NCBI GenBank assembly: GCA_964520475.1
Contig: CAZFNS010000006.1
Location: 1-64,000 of the forward strand
Reading direction: 5' to 3'
DNA from: Ruminobacter sp964520475
GTDB lineage: Bacteria; Pseudomonadota; Gammaproteobacteria; Enterobacterales; Succinivibrionaceae
DNA length: 64,000 nucleotides
The notes under the pieces are model-generated. The model saw only the letters and a program-made list of their open reading frames with translations. It was not told the origin of the DNA and did no database searches. The first letter of the stretch is position 1. Every line of letters starts with the position of its first letter. The position numbers were made by a program, and so were the translations under genes. This document shows, piece after piece, positions 16,060-24,139 of this stretch.

Positions 16060-16851
16060 TCAGCCGGACCGCCGCCCGCCCGCGTGCCGGATGGCCGAAG
16101 CCAGCGAACCGCGGATAATGCTCAGCTCGCGGGCGGTCAGGTCGGCCTTCGCGAAGACCCGCCGGATCCGCCCCATCACGGCGCCGTTGTGGTTCGGCTT
16201 GAGAAAACCGCAGCCGCGCAGGTTCTGCTCGATAAAAGCGTAAAACGCCTCCATGTCGGCGTGCGAAGGCTTGCGCGGCTCCCCCGGGCCGCCGTCCGGA
16301 CCGGGATCTTCCCGGATTCCCGGCTCCCGGAGAACCGCCTGCCTGAGCTCGTAGGCGAGCACCTGCACGCTCATGGCGAGGTTCAGGGAGGAGTATTCCG
16401 GGTCGGCGTCGATGCGCACGTGCATGTCGCACTTCAGGAGCTCATCGTTGGTCAGGCCGCTGCTTTCCCGGCCGAAGACCAAAGCGCATTTCGTGCCCGC
16501 GCGGAGATGCGGCACGATCTTTTCCGCGGCCTCCCGCGCCGGGAAAAGCGGCGGGCCCACGCTTCTGAGCCGGGCCGAGGCGGCGGCCGCCAGGGCGACG
16601 TCGGAAAGCGCCTCGTCCAGCGTCCCGAACAGCTCCGCCCCGCGCAGGATCCCGGCCCCGCCCTTGGCGAGGGCGAGGGCCTCCGGGGTCGCGACCTCCC
16701 CCGCCGCGGTCACCACCCGCAGCCGCGAGAGTCCCATGGTCCGCATGGCCCGCGCGGCGGATCCCACGTTGCCCAAATGAGTGGGCTCCGTCAGAATCAC
16801 CGTCATGTTGCCGAGGATTGAAAAATCCGCCCGCCCGTTTTCGCCTTCCAT
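16060..16851 (-). CDS. trmJ: tRNA (Cm32/Um32) 2'-O-methyltransferase TrmJ
   Basis: SPOUT methyltransferase modifying position 32 of tRNAs. From ATG 16851, 263 aa; an in-frame TTG at 16878 and ATG at 16806 are alternatives, the latter matching the E. coli N-terminus. Motifs: TEPTHLGNVGSAARAMRTMGL, FGRESSGLTNDEL and NPEYSSLNLAMSVQVLAYELR, which form the SAM-binding knot. It precedes the iscR-position gene as in E. coli. Confidence 0.93.
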   Translation of the reverse strand: MEGENGRADFSILGNMTVILTEPTHLGNVGSAARAMRTMGLSRLRVVTAAGEVATPEALALAKGGAGILRGAELFGTLDEALSDVALAAAASARLRSVGPPLFPAREAAEKIVPHLRAGTKCALVFGRESSGLTNDELLKCDMHVRIDADPEYSSLNLAMSVQVLAYELRQAVLREPGIREDPGPDGGPGEPRKPSHADMEAFYAFIEQNLRGCGFLKPNHNGAVMGRIRRVFAKADLTARELSIIRGSLASAIRHAGGRRSG

Positions 16852-16950
16852 AGCCTTGTGCCGCTTCCCTGTGGACAAAAAAATCCGGCGCCCGCCCGCG
16901 GCGGCCCGCCGGTGCCGGGGATCCCCCCGGGGAAAAAATCCCCGGCCGGG

Positions 16951-17934
16951 CTACTCCCCGTCCTCTTCCCGGTTCAGAATCTTCTCGTCGTAGCCGATAT
17001 CGTCGTATTCGTTGGCCGTGTCGAGCATATGCAGCTCCAGCAGGGCGTTGTTGTACTCCAGGAAGTAATTGACGTTGGTCGTGCGCGCGAGCTTGAAGTA
17101 ATCCGCGGCCCTGGTCTTCTCCCCGTTCAGGAGATGGAGCTTGCCCATGTAGAAATACGCCTCGCAGAGCCGTTCGTTTCTCTCGACGTAATCTTTGGCC
17201 CCGTCGAAAATATGATCCCAGAGATCCCGCTCGGTCCTGACGCCGAGATACACCTCGAGCAGTTTGGTGCCGAACAGCAGTTCCTTGACGTTGATCATCC
17301 GGTAGCGCTCGAGCCGCTTTTCCCTGGCGTTCGCGGGGTCGACCGCGTTTTCCGCGTAGAACAGCCACATCTGGTAATACGGATCCTGCCGGTCGCTCAG
17401 GTAAACCTTGTACAGATCGTCCACGGCCATTTTTTCGCGCTTGCCGTAGTAAAGCGCCATGCCCCGGTGGAAGTACGACGGCATGTCCCGCGGATTGAGC
17501 TCGATGGCCGCGTCCAGGGCGTCGTACGCTTCGATGAACTTGCTGTAGGAGTACATGATCACGCCGAAATCGCGGTAGCAGTCGGCGTTCTGGCTGTCGG
17601 CGCCGAAGCAGCCGAGCAGGCCGAGGGAGGCCAGGAAATCGAGGCCCCAGGAGGAATAAAGCTCGGACCGCTGCCACATGGCCGCGCTCATCTGCAGTTT
17701 GGTGAGCTTTTTGGAATCCATGATCTGGGACAGCTGGATGAGCTTCATCTGCTCCGCCGGCTTGATCACGCGGGGCAGTTCCACCTTGATGAACGCGGGA
17801 TCGATCCGGCCGTCCTCCGGAGCGGCCGCCGCGGCCGGCTCCCGGGCCGCGTCCGGGCCCGCGGACGAGCATCCCGCGACGGCGGCGAGGATCAGCGCCG
17901 CGCCCTGCAATACGAAAAACAGTTTCTTGAGCAT
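16951..17934 (-). CDS. nlpI: Lipoprotein NlpI (TPR adaptor)
   Basis: Outer-membrane TPR lipoprotein that scaffolds peptidoglycan hydrolases and the protease Prc in E. coli. 327 aa against 294; signal ends AVAGC (C22). Shared signature strings include ALYYGKREKMAVDDL (E. coli ALYYGGRDKLAQDDL), FYMGKLHLLNG and the late YNNALLELHMLD. Sits alone, not beside pnp as in E. coli. A TATAAT -10 lies at 18029-18034. Confidence 0.9.
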   Translation of the reverse strand: MLKKLFFVLQGAALILAAVAGCSSAGPDAAREPAAAAAPEDGRIDPAFIKVELPRVIKPAEQMKLIQLSQIMDSKKLTKLQMSAAMWQRSELYSSWGLDFLASLGLLGCFGADSQNADCYRDFGVIMYSYSKFIEAYDALDAAIELNPRDMPSYFHRGMALYYGKREKMAVDDLYKVYLSDRQDPYYQMWLFYAENAVDPANAREKRLERYRMINVKELLFGTKLLEVYLGVRTERDLWDHIFDGAKDYVERNERLCEAYFYMGKLHLLNGEKTRAADYFKLARTTNVNYFLEYNNALLELHMLDTANEYDDIGYDEKILNREEDGE

Positions 17935-18028
17935 TGTCTACCTGCCGCGGCCCGCCCGGCCGCCTTTTTCCCGGATTCCGGACGCGCGGGGACGCGCCGC
18001 CGGGGCCCGGAAACCCCGCCTTGTTTTC

Positions 18029-18034
18029 ATTATA
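18029..18034 (-). promoter_or_regulatory. Probable -10 element of nlpI
   Basis: TATAAT inside TATTATATAAT; no convincing -35 at 16-18 bp, so activation or an extended contact may be needed. Predicted leader is about 90 nt. Confidence 0.45.
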
Positions 18035-18108
18035 TAATAGCCGCCCCGCTTTATACAGCCGTACGGAGGGGAACGGGCAAATAAATCGCCGCGCCGGGCG
18101 CTCCGGGG

Positions 18109-18138
18109 AAAAAAAACCGCCCGCGCCCGCGCGGCGCG
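18109..18138 (-). terminator. Terminator of the yajC-secD-secF operon
   Basis: GC-rich hairpin (18122-18127 with 18133-18138) followed on the minus strand by eight T (18109-18116), about 35 bp after the secF stop. A further hairpin, CGCGAA/TTCGCG, lies just upstream of it. Confidence 0.65.
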
Positions 18139-18170
18139 AACGGTTCGCGGTTCCGGCGGGACCGGATCCG

Positions 18171-19115
18171 TCAGTACGTCTCCGAAATGTCCTCGACGTC
18201 CTTCTTCACTTCGGTGATCAGGAGATTTTCCCTGGTTATCCCGAGCAGGAGCGGCCAGGTCGAAGCCACGTAGATCGACGAGAACGTGCCGAACACGATG
18301 CCGATGAGCAGCGCCAGGGAGAAGCCGTAAATCATCTCGCCCCCGAACACGAGCAGCGCCACCACGGTGATGAGGGTCGTGCCGGAGGTGATGATGGTTC
18401 GGGACAGCGTCTCCGTAAGCGAAATGTTGAACAGATCGGGCATGGCCATCCGGTGGAGCCGGCGGGCGTTCTCCCTGATCCGGTCGAACACCACGATCTT
18501 GTCGTTCAGGGAGTAGCCGATGACCGTGAGCACGGCGGCCAGCACGGTCAGGTCGTACTCGATGTTGAGGAGCGAGAAAATGCCCAGCACCACGATGACG
18601 TCGTACGCGAGCGAAATAATCGCCCCGGTGGCCATTCTCCACTCGAACCGCGCGGCGATGTACACGAGGAGCACCACGAGGGAGAGCAGCACGGCGATGA
18701 CCCCGCTCACCACCAGCTCCTGACCCACGGCCGGGCCCACGTACTCGGACCGGCTGATCACCGCTTCCGGGGCTTCGGAGGCGACGACCTGCTTGACCTT
18801 CTCGGTGATGTCTTTCTGGTTTTCGTCGTTCTTGGGCTGGATGCGGATGGACACGTCCCGGGTGGTCCCGAAATTCTGCACCACGGCGCCGCCCACGCCG
18901 CCCCCGGCCAGATCGGCGCGGATCCGGTCGAGATCGGCGACCTGCGGGTACTGCACCTCTATGACCACGCCGCCGGTGAAGTCGAGCCCCCAGTTGAGGC
19001 CCTTGAAGCACAGCATGCCGGTGAAAAAGAGCACCGCTATGACGCAGAGGACCTCGACGTGCTTGGCGATACTCATGAACGGGATGACCGTTCCGGTTTT
19101 TATGAACTGTAGCAT
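18171..19115 (-). CDS. secF: Protein translocase subunit SecF
   Basis: Membrane partner of SecD that uses the proton motive force to help proteins leave the Sec channel. 314 aa, six membrane helices, with the first periplasmic domain between helices 1 and 2. Typical motifs: GLDFTGGVVIEVQ near residue 48, and in the C-terminal half YSLNDKIVVFDRIREN, followed by TLSRTIITSGTT. Follows secD after 15 bp. Confidence 0.97.
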   Translation of the reverse strand: MLQFIKTGTVIPFMSIAKHVEVLCVIAVLFFTGMLCFKGLNWGLDFTGGVVIEVQYPQVADLDRIRADLAGGGVGGAVVQNFGTTRDVSIRIQPKNDENQKDITEKVKQVVASEAPEAVISRSEYVGPAVGQELVVSGVIAVLLSLVVLLVYIAARFEWRMATGAIISLAYDVIVVLGIFSLLNIEYDLTVLAAVLTVIGYSLNDKIVVFDRIRENARRLHRMAMPDLFNISLTETLSRTIITSGTTLITVVALLVFGGEMIYGFSLALLIGIVFGTFSSIYVASTWPLLLGITRENLLITEVKKDVEDISETY

Positions 19116-19130
19116 TTCTTTCCTCCCCCG

Positions 19131-20981
19131 CTAAATCCAGAGCGACTTGACGGTGCGGCCGCCGTAGATCGCGTTGACGATCGCCCGGCAGCAGGTCACG
19201 GCCGTGAACATGGAGCAGACCAGGCCGATCATCAGCACGAGGGCGAAGCCCTTGACCGCGCCGGTGCCGACCGCGAACAGAATCAGCGCCACCAGAATCG
19301 AAGTCAGGTTCGAGTCGAAGATGGTGACGAACGCCTTCTCGTAACCGAGGTCGATGGACTGCTGCACGCCGCGCCCGGCCCGCAGCTCCTCGCGGATACG
19401 CTCGAAAATCAGCACGTTGGCGTCGACCGCCATGCCGATGGTCAGCACGATGCCCGCGATGCCGGGGAGCGTCATGGTCGCCCCGGGGATCATGGACATC
19501 ACGCCCACCAGCAGGAACAGGTTGAAGATCAGCGCCAGGTTGGCGATGAGGCCGAAGAACTTATAGTAAATGATCATGAACACCGCGAGGAACGCGAGGC
19601 CGTACAGCATGGCGTTCAGACCGTTGGTGATGTTCTGGCGGCCGAGGCTCGGGCCGATGTTCCTTTCCTCGACGATCTGGATCGGGGCGATCAGCGCGCC
19701 GGCCCTGAGGAGCAGCGCGAGGTTGTGCGCCTCGGTGGGGCTGTCGAGCCCCGTGATGCGGAACCTGTTGCCGAGGCGCGCCTGAATGGTCGCCACGTTG
19801 ATAATCTGCTGCACCTTCCGGAACTTGACCGCGCCGTCCGCGCCGGTCTCGCCGTCGGCCACCTTATACTCGATGAAGTTCGTGGCCATCGGCTGGCCGA
19901 TGTGGTCGCGGGTGAAGTTGGACATGGTGCTCCCGCCCTTGGAGTCGAGGCTGATGTTGACCTCGGGGGTGCCGTTCTCGTCCATGCCGCTCTTCGCGTC
20001 GATGATGTGATCGCCGGTCAGGATGACGTGCTTGGTGACAACCACCGGCCGCCCCTCCCGGTCGTTGAGGATCTCGTCGTTGGAGGACACCGTCCCGCTC
20101 GCGGCGCTCTGCAGGTCGGCCGCCTGATCCACGAGCCTGAACTCCAGGGTGGCGGTGGCGCCGAGGATTTCCTTGGCCCGCGCGGAGTCCTCGATGCCGG
20201 GAAGCTCGACGATGATGCGGTCGGAACCCTGCCGCTGCACCAGCGGCTCAGCGACGCCGAGCTCGTTGACGCGGTTCCTGATGATGTTGATGTTCTGCTC
20301 GACGGCGTAGGTCTTGACTTCCTTGAGCTTTTCGGGTTTCATCACGGCCCTGAGCTCAAGCCCGTCGGCGCCCTCCTTTTCGAAGGTCATGTCGCCGTGG
20401 TGCTCCTTCAGGATCTCCTCGGCCCGAGCGAGCGCCTCATCCTCGCGGAAAACGACCACCACGTCCTGGCCCTCGGCCCGGATCCCCGAGAGGCGGATCC
20501 GCTCCTCGCGCAGCTCGGAGCGGAAGTCCTGGATCGTCTGCGTGACGATCTTCTTGATGGCCTCTTCCATGTCGACTTCCATCAGGAAGTGCAGGCCGCC
20601 CCGCAGGTCGAGACCGAGCTTGAGCGGACGCGCGCCGATTTCCCTGAGCCATTCGGGAGTGGCCGCGGCGAGATTGAGCGCGACCACGTAATTGTCGCCC
20701 AGCCCGGCCGTCAGCTTTTCCTTGACCTTCAGACGGAGATCGTTGTCCTTGAATCTGATCAGGGCCTGGCCCAGGTTCCGCTCGACCTCGCAGTCCGGGC
20801 AGTCTTCCTTCACCAGGTTCTCGATCTTCAGATAGTCTTCGTTCTCCAGGGTGATGCCCCTCGAGCCGTTAATCTGAATCGCCTGATCCTCGCCGTAGAT
20901 GTTCGGCAGCGCGTAGACGGCGCCGACGATCAGCACGAAGACGATCAGCAGATTCTTCCACAAAGGATACTTGTTCAGCAA
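19131..20981 (-). CDS. secD: Protein translocase subunit SecD
   Basis: 616 aa, same length as E. coli SecD. N-terminal helix, large periplasmic P1 domain with LKLGLDLRGGLHFLMEVD, then six-helix membrane domain with LPGIAGIVLTIGMAVDANVLIFERIREEL (the RND-type conserved helix) and YEKAFVTIFDSNLTS. Works with SecF and YajC at the SecYEG channel. ATG start; 66 bp after yajC. Confidence 0.97.
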   Translation of the reverse strand: MLNKYPLWKNLLIVFVLIVGAVYALPNIYGEDQAIQINGSRGITLENEDYLKIENLVKEDCPDCEVERNLGQALIRFKDNDLRLKVKEKLTAGLGDNYVVALNLAAATPEWLREIGARPLKLGLDLRGGLHFLMEVDMEEAIKKIVTQTIQDFRSELREERIRLSGIRAEGQDVVVVFREDEALARAEEILKEHHGDMTFEKEGADGLELRAVMKPEKLKEVKTYAVEQNINIIRNRVNELGVAEPLVQRQGSDRIIVELPGIEDSARAKEILGATATLEFRLVDQAADLQSAASGTVSSNDEILNDREGRPVVVTKHVILTGDHIIDAKSGMDENGTPEVNISLDSKGGSTMSNFTRDHIGQPMATNFIEYKVADGETGADGAVKFRKVQQIINVATIQARLGNRFRITGLDSPTEAHNLALLLRAGALIAPIQIVEERNIGPSLGRQNITNGLNAMLYGLAFLAVFMIIYYKFFGLIANLALIFNLFLLVGVMSMIPGATMTLPGIAGIVLTIGMAVDANVLIFERIREELRAGRGVQQSIDLGYEKAFVTIFDSNLTSILVALILFAVGTGAVKGFALVLMIGLVCSMFTAVTCCRAIVNAIYGGRTVKSLWI

Positions 20982-21047
20982 AACCCACTCCTTAGCATTC
21001 CCGGGGAAGGGGCGGGCCGCCCCTTCCCCGCCGGGAAACCGCGCGAT

Positions 21048-21461
21048 TTATTTCTTTGACTTGGCCGGCTCGGCTTTGCGCTCGTCGTACGTGCCCTTGG
21101 GCATGGGACTCGCGACGTACTGCCTGCCGATCTTGATCTGCAGGCCGGGGCTGATCTCGACGGTGAGCACGTCGAGCTCGTCGTTGATTTTCGCGATCCT
21201 GCCGATGATGCCGCCGCTGGTCAGGACTTCGTCGCCCACGGCCAGTTTTTTCAGGGACTCGGCGCGCTCCTTGTTTTTCTTGCTGCCCGGCCTCAGCACC
21301 AGAAAGTAGAAGAACACGCAGACGCAGGCCATTAAAATCAAAAAGCTGAAGTCCGGCGCCGCGGGCACCGGAGCGTCGGTCCCCCCGGCCGCGCCGGCGG
21401 CCGCCTGGGCCGCCTCGGCGGCCTCTTCGGCGTACGCAACAGGAAATAAGTTCATTTTCAC
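21048..21461 (-). CDS. yajC: Sec translocase accessory protein YajC
   Basis: 137 aa single-pass protein: membrane helix FSFLILMACVCVFFYFLVLRP (about 38-58), then the conserved small domain LKKLAVGDEVLTSGGIIGRI. An Ala-rich extension precedes the helix, making it longer than E. coli YajC (110 aa). First gene of yajC-secD-secF, with its own promoter (21496-21524). Confidence 0.95.
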   Translation of the reverse strand: MKMNLFPVAYAEEAAEAAQAAAGAAGGTDAPVPAAPDFSFLILMACVCVFFYFLVLRPGSKKNKERAESLKKLAVGDEVLTSGGIIGRIAKINDELDVLTVEISPGLQIKIGRQYVASPMPKGTYDERKAEPAKSKK

Positions 21462-21495
21462 TCCCGGATTTTAAAAAAGTAAAACTCGATTCAGC

Positions 21496-21524
21496 ATTAT
21501 ATATGAAACGCGGGCGTTTGGCAT
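21496..21524 (-). promoter_or_regulatory. Promoter of yajC-secD-secF
   Basis: -35 ATGCCA (21519-21524), 17-bp spacer, -10 TATAAT (21496-21501); predicted start near 21489, leader about 28 nt. A GACGCCCG/CGGGCGTC hairpin (21536-21554) without T-run overlaps the tgt stop upstream, so some readthrough from tgt is possible. Confidence 0.7.
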
Positions 21525-21552
21525 TTTTATTTCCCGACGCCCGGTCCGGGCG

Positions 21553-22662
21553 TCACCCGTCCTCGGGGTAGATCTCGAAGAACCGGGCGGCGAATTCCTC
21601 CAGGGTGCCCCTGGCGATGTTTTCCCGGATCGTTTCCATCAGGCGCTCGTAAAACCGCAGGTTGTGCAGGGTGTTGAGCCTGGCCCCGAGCATTTCGCCG
21701 CACCGGTCGAGATGGTGCAGGTAGGCCCGGGAATAACGCGCGCACGCGGGGCAGTCGCACGCGGGATCGAGCGGCCCGGTGTCGTCCGCGTACCGGGCGT
21801 TGCGCAGGCGCAGCACGCCCGCGGACGTGAAGATGTGGGCGTTCCGGGCGTTTCTCGTGGGCATCACGCAGTCGAACATGTCCACGCCGCGGAGCACTCC
21901 GGACACGATGTCCTGGGGCTTGCCGACCCCCATCAGGTACCTCGGCCGGTCCGCCGGGACGCGGCAGACGATGTAATCCAGGATCCGGCGCATGTCCTCC
22001 TTCGGCTCGCCGACGGCGAGGCCCCCGATCGCGTAGCCGTCGAAACCGATGCCGAGCAGCCCGTTCAGGGATTCCTCGCGCAGATCCTCGCAGACGCCGC
22101 CCTGGATTATGCCGAACAGGGCGTTCCGGTTGCCGAGGCGGTCGAACTCCGCGCGGGAGCGCGCGGCCCACCGGAGGCTCAGGCGCATGGATTTCTCCGT
22201 CTCCTCGCGGGTCGACGGGTAGCGGGTGCATTCGTCGAGCTGCATGACGACGTCGGAGCCGAGCGCCTCCTGGATCTGCATGGAAACCTCGGGGGACAGG
22301 AAGACCCGGTCGCCGTTCACGGGGTTCCGGAACCAGCACCCCTCTTCCCGGAGTTTCCTGAGGGCCCCCAGGCTGAACACCTGGAACCCGCCTGAGTCGG
22401 TCAGGATCGGCTTCTCCCAGCGCATGAAGCCGTGCAGGCCCCCGTGCCGGCGGATGACGTCGCAGCCCGGCCGGAGCCACAGATGGAAAGTGTTCCCGAG
22501 AATCATCTCCGCGCCGGTGTCCGCGACTTCCCCGGGGGTCAGGCTTTTGACGGTTCCCCGGGTTCCCACCGGCATGAACGCGGGGGTGCGGACCGCGCCC
22601 CGCGCGAACCTGAGTTCGCCGAGACGCGCTTTGCCGCAGGTTTTGCTTATCGTGAATTCCAA
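21553..22662 (-). CDS. tgt: tRNA-guanine transglycosylase
   Basis: Exchanges G34 for preQ1 in tRNAs with GUN anticodons. 369 aa (E. coli 375). Nucleophile region LTDSGGFQVFSLG, substrate loop GFDGYAIGGLAVGEPKEDM, and zinc site CDCPACARY with a following histidine in YLHHLDRCGEM. Two bases after queA, so the pair is translationally linked and acts in consecutive steps of queuosine formation. Confidence 0.97.
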   Translation of the reverse strand: MEFTISKTCGKARLGELRFARGAVRTPAFMPVGTRGTVKSLTPGEVADTGAEMILGNTFHLWLRPGCDVIRRHGGLHGFMRWEKPILTDSGGFQVFSLGALRKLREEGCWFRNPVNGDRVFLSPEVSMQIQEALGSDVVMQLDECTRYPSTREETEKSMRLSLRWAARSRAEFDRLGNRNALFGIIQGGVCEDLREESLNGLLGIGFDGYAIGGLAVGEPKEDMRRILDYIVCRVPADRPRYLMGVGKPQDIVSGVLRGVDMFDCVMPTRNARNAHIFTSAGVLRLRNARYADDTGPLDPACDCPACARYSRAYLHHLDRCGEMLGARLNTLHNLRFYERLMETIRENIARGTLEEFAARFFEIYPEDG

Positions 22663-22664
22663 AA

Positions 22665-23759
22665 TTATCTCCCGTTGAGCCGCGCTATCTCGTCCGCGTT
22701 CTCCGCGGCGTCGTTGCGGGTTATGAACATGGCGTCCCCGTAACTGAAGAAGCGGTATTCGCTTTCGACGGCGTGCCGGTACGCCGCCATGGCGCGCCGG
22801 TAGCCGGCGAAGGCGCAGACCAGCATGATCAGGGTCGACTCGGGCAGGTGGAAATTGGTTACGAGCGCGTCCGTGACCAGGAACCCGCGGCCCGGGTAAA
22901 TGAAGATATCCGTGGATCCCGCGAACGGCCCGATGAGTTTCCCCTCCGCGCGCGCCTTTTGCGCCGCGCTCTCGAGCGAGCGCACCGAGGTGGTTCCGAC
23001 CGCCACGACCCGGCCGCCCCGCGCCTTGCAGGCGGCGATCCGGTCCGCGAGCTCCGCCGGGACGACCGCGTGCTCCGAATGCATGCGGTGCCTGGAGACG
23101 TCGTCCTCCTTAACCGGCTGGAAGGTGCCCGCGCCGACGTGCAGGGTGACGAAGCCCGTCTCGACGCCCCGCTTTCTTATCTCGGCGAGGAGTTCCTCGT
23201 CGAAATGCAGGCCCGCCGTCGGCGCGGCCACCGCGCCGGGCACCCGCGAGTACACCGTCTGGTACCTTTCCCGGTCGAAAGCGCCGTCCGCCCGGTCGAT
23301 GTACGGAGGCAGGGGCACGTGGCCGATCGCGTCCATGATCCGGAAAACGTTCTCCGCCCCGGTGAACTCGAGATCGAAGAGGTCGCCCTCGCGCCCCCGG
23401 GTCACGGCCCCGTACCCGCCGTCGAGGACGATCCGAGTCCCCGGGCGGGGAGCCTTGGAGGATCTGACGAGGGCGAGGGCCGTGCGCTCGCCGGTGACCC
23501 GCTCGATCAGGATCTCCAGGGCGCCGCCGGTTTCCTTACGCCCGTACAGGCGGGCCGGCATGACCTTCGTGTCGTTGAACACCAGCAGATCGCCCGCCTT
23601 GAGGCAGTCCGGCAGGTCGTAAAAATGCCTGTCCTCCATCCTTCCGCCCGGGCCGTCCAGAACGAGGAGCCGGCTGTGCGTGCGCCTGTCCGCGGGATAT
23701 TTCGCGATGAGCCGTTCGGGAAGCTCGTAAAAAAAATCTGATCTCAGCAGCATAACCAT
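22665..23759 (-). CDS. queA: S-adenosylmethionine:tRNA ribosyltransferase-isomerase QueA
   Basis: Makes epoxyqueuosine by transferring a ribosyl group from SAM to preQ1-tRNA. Start placed at ATG 23759 (a second ATG follows at 23753); the open frame continues upstream but reads unrelated sequence. 364 aa against 356. Motifs: LLVFNDTKVMPARLYGRKETGG, PGAVAAPTAGLHFDEELL, FVTLHVGAGTFQPV, VGTTSVRSLESAA, VTNFHLPESTLIMLV. Neither ATG has a strong ribosome-binding site. Confidence 0.96.
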   Translation of the reverse strand: MVMLLRSDFFYELPERLIAKYPADRRTHSRLLVLDGPGGRMEDRHFYDLPDCLKAGDLLVFNDTKVMPARLYGRKETGGALEILIERVTGERTALALVRSSKAPRPGTRIVLDGGYGAVTRGREGDLFDLEFTGAENVFRIMDAIGHVPLPPYIDRADGAFDRERYQTVYSRVPGAVAAPTAGLHFDEELLAEIRKRGVETGFVTLHVGAGTFQPVKEDDVSRHRMHSEHAVVPAELADRIAACKARGGRVVAVGTTSVRSLESAAQKARAEGKLIGPFAGSTDIFIYPGRGFLVTDALVTNFHLPESTLIMLVCAFAGYRRAMAAYRHAVESEYRFFSYGDAMFITRNDAAENADEIARLNGR

Positions 23760-23808
23760 GACCGACGCGCCGCCCGGCGGAAACGCGCCCCGCGCCCGGA
23801 CGGACGGC

Positions 23809-23855
23809 AAAAAAAACACGATCCGGGGACAAAACCCGGATTTTTGCAGATTATA
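23809..23855 (-). promoter_or_regulatory. queA leader: -10 element, hairpin and T-run
   Basis: A TATAAT (23850-23855, -35 weak: TTAATT) is followed on the minus strand by a perfect 7-bp hairpin ATCCGGG/CCCGGAT (23821-23841) and, four bases later, eight T (23809-23816), all upstream of the queA ATG. This is terminator-shaped and could be an attenuator. It does not match a preQ1 riboswitch by eye. Confidence 0.45.
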
Positions 23856-23984
23856 AGAGATCCGTCCAAAAAAATTAATATCCGGCGCGTTTATTTTCGG
23901 CGGGGGCAAACCGGGGGAAACGGGGCCGCGCCCGCGCGCCGCCCGCCCGGCGGAAAGAAATTTGCGTAAAACATAAAAAATAAT

Positions 23985-24000
23985 TTTGATCCAGCTCACA
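23985..24000 (+). promoter_or_regulatory. CRP-like site overlapping a promoter
   Basis: TTTGATCCAGCTCACA matches 13 of 16 positions of TGTGATCTAGATCACA, including a full TCACA half. Its centre (23992.5) is about 26 bp upstream of the predicted start of the candidate small RNA, over the -35/spacer, where bound CRP would block rather than activate. Confidence 0.5.
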
Positions 24001-24006
24001 TTCTGC

Positions 24007-24098
24007 TATAATACGCCCCGTTCATTAGTCCTATGGTTATTAATTATTGATAACAACGCCGGGGCCGGATGCGAAGATCCGGCGCCGGCGCTTTTTTT
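24007..24098 (+). ncRNA. Candidate small RNA, promoter plus intrinsic terminator
   Basis: Plus-strand TATAAT at 24007-24012 (start near 24019) and, 40 nt on, a 13-position stem with one mismatch (24058-24070 with 24077-24089, 6-nt loop GCGAAG) running into seven T (24092-24098). Both flanking genes, queA and the SDR, are on the minus strand and the next plus-strand gene is 7 kb away, so the terminator has no protein gene to serve. Predicted RNA is about 80 nt with an AU-rich 5' half. The region 23760-24139 holds no protein gene. Not matched to a named sRNA family. Confidence 0.5.
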
Positions 24099-24139
24099 AA
24101 GGAGCGGGCGGAGGCAGAGCCGCCCGCGGGGACGCCGTC

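Noticed and set aside
16915..16945. CCGGGGAT/ATCCCCGG hairpin between nlpI and trmJ
   Set aside because: The T-run is in the loop, not after the stem, so it was not called a terminator.
23809..23843. preQ1 riboswitch before queA
   Set aside because: The hairpin and T-run lack the A-rich tail and loop sequence of the known preQ1 class I motif, and the leader is too short for class II.
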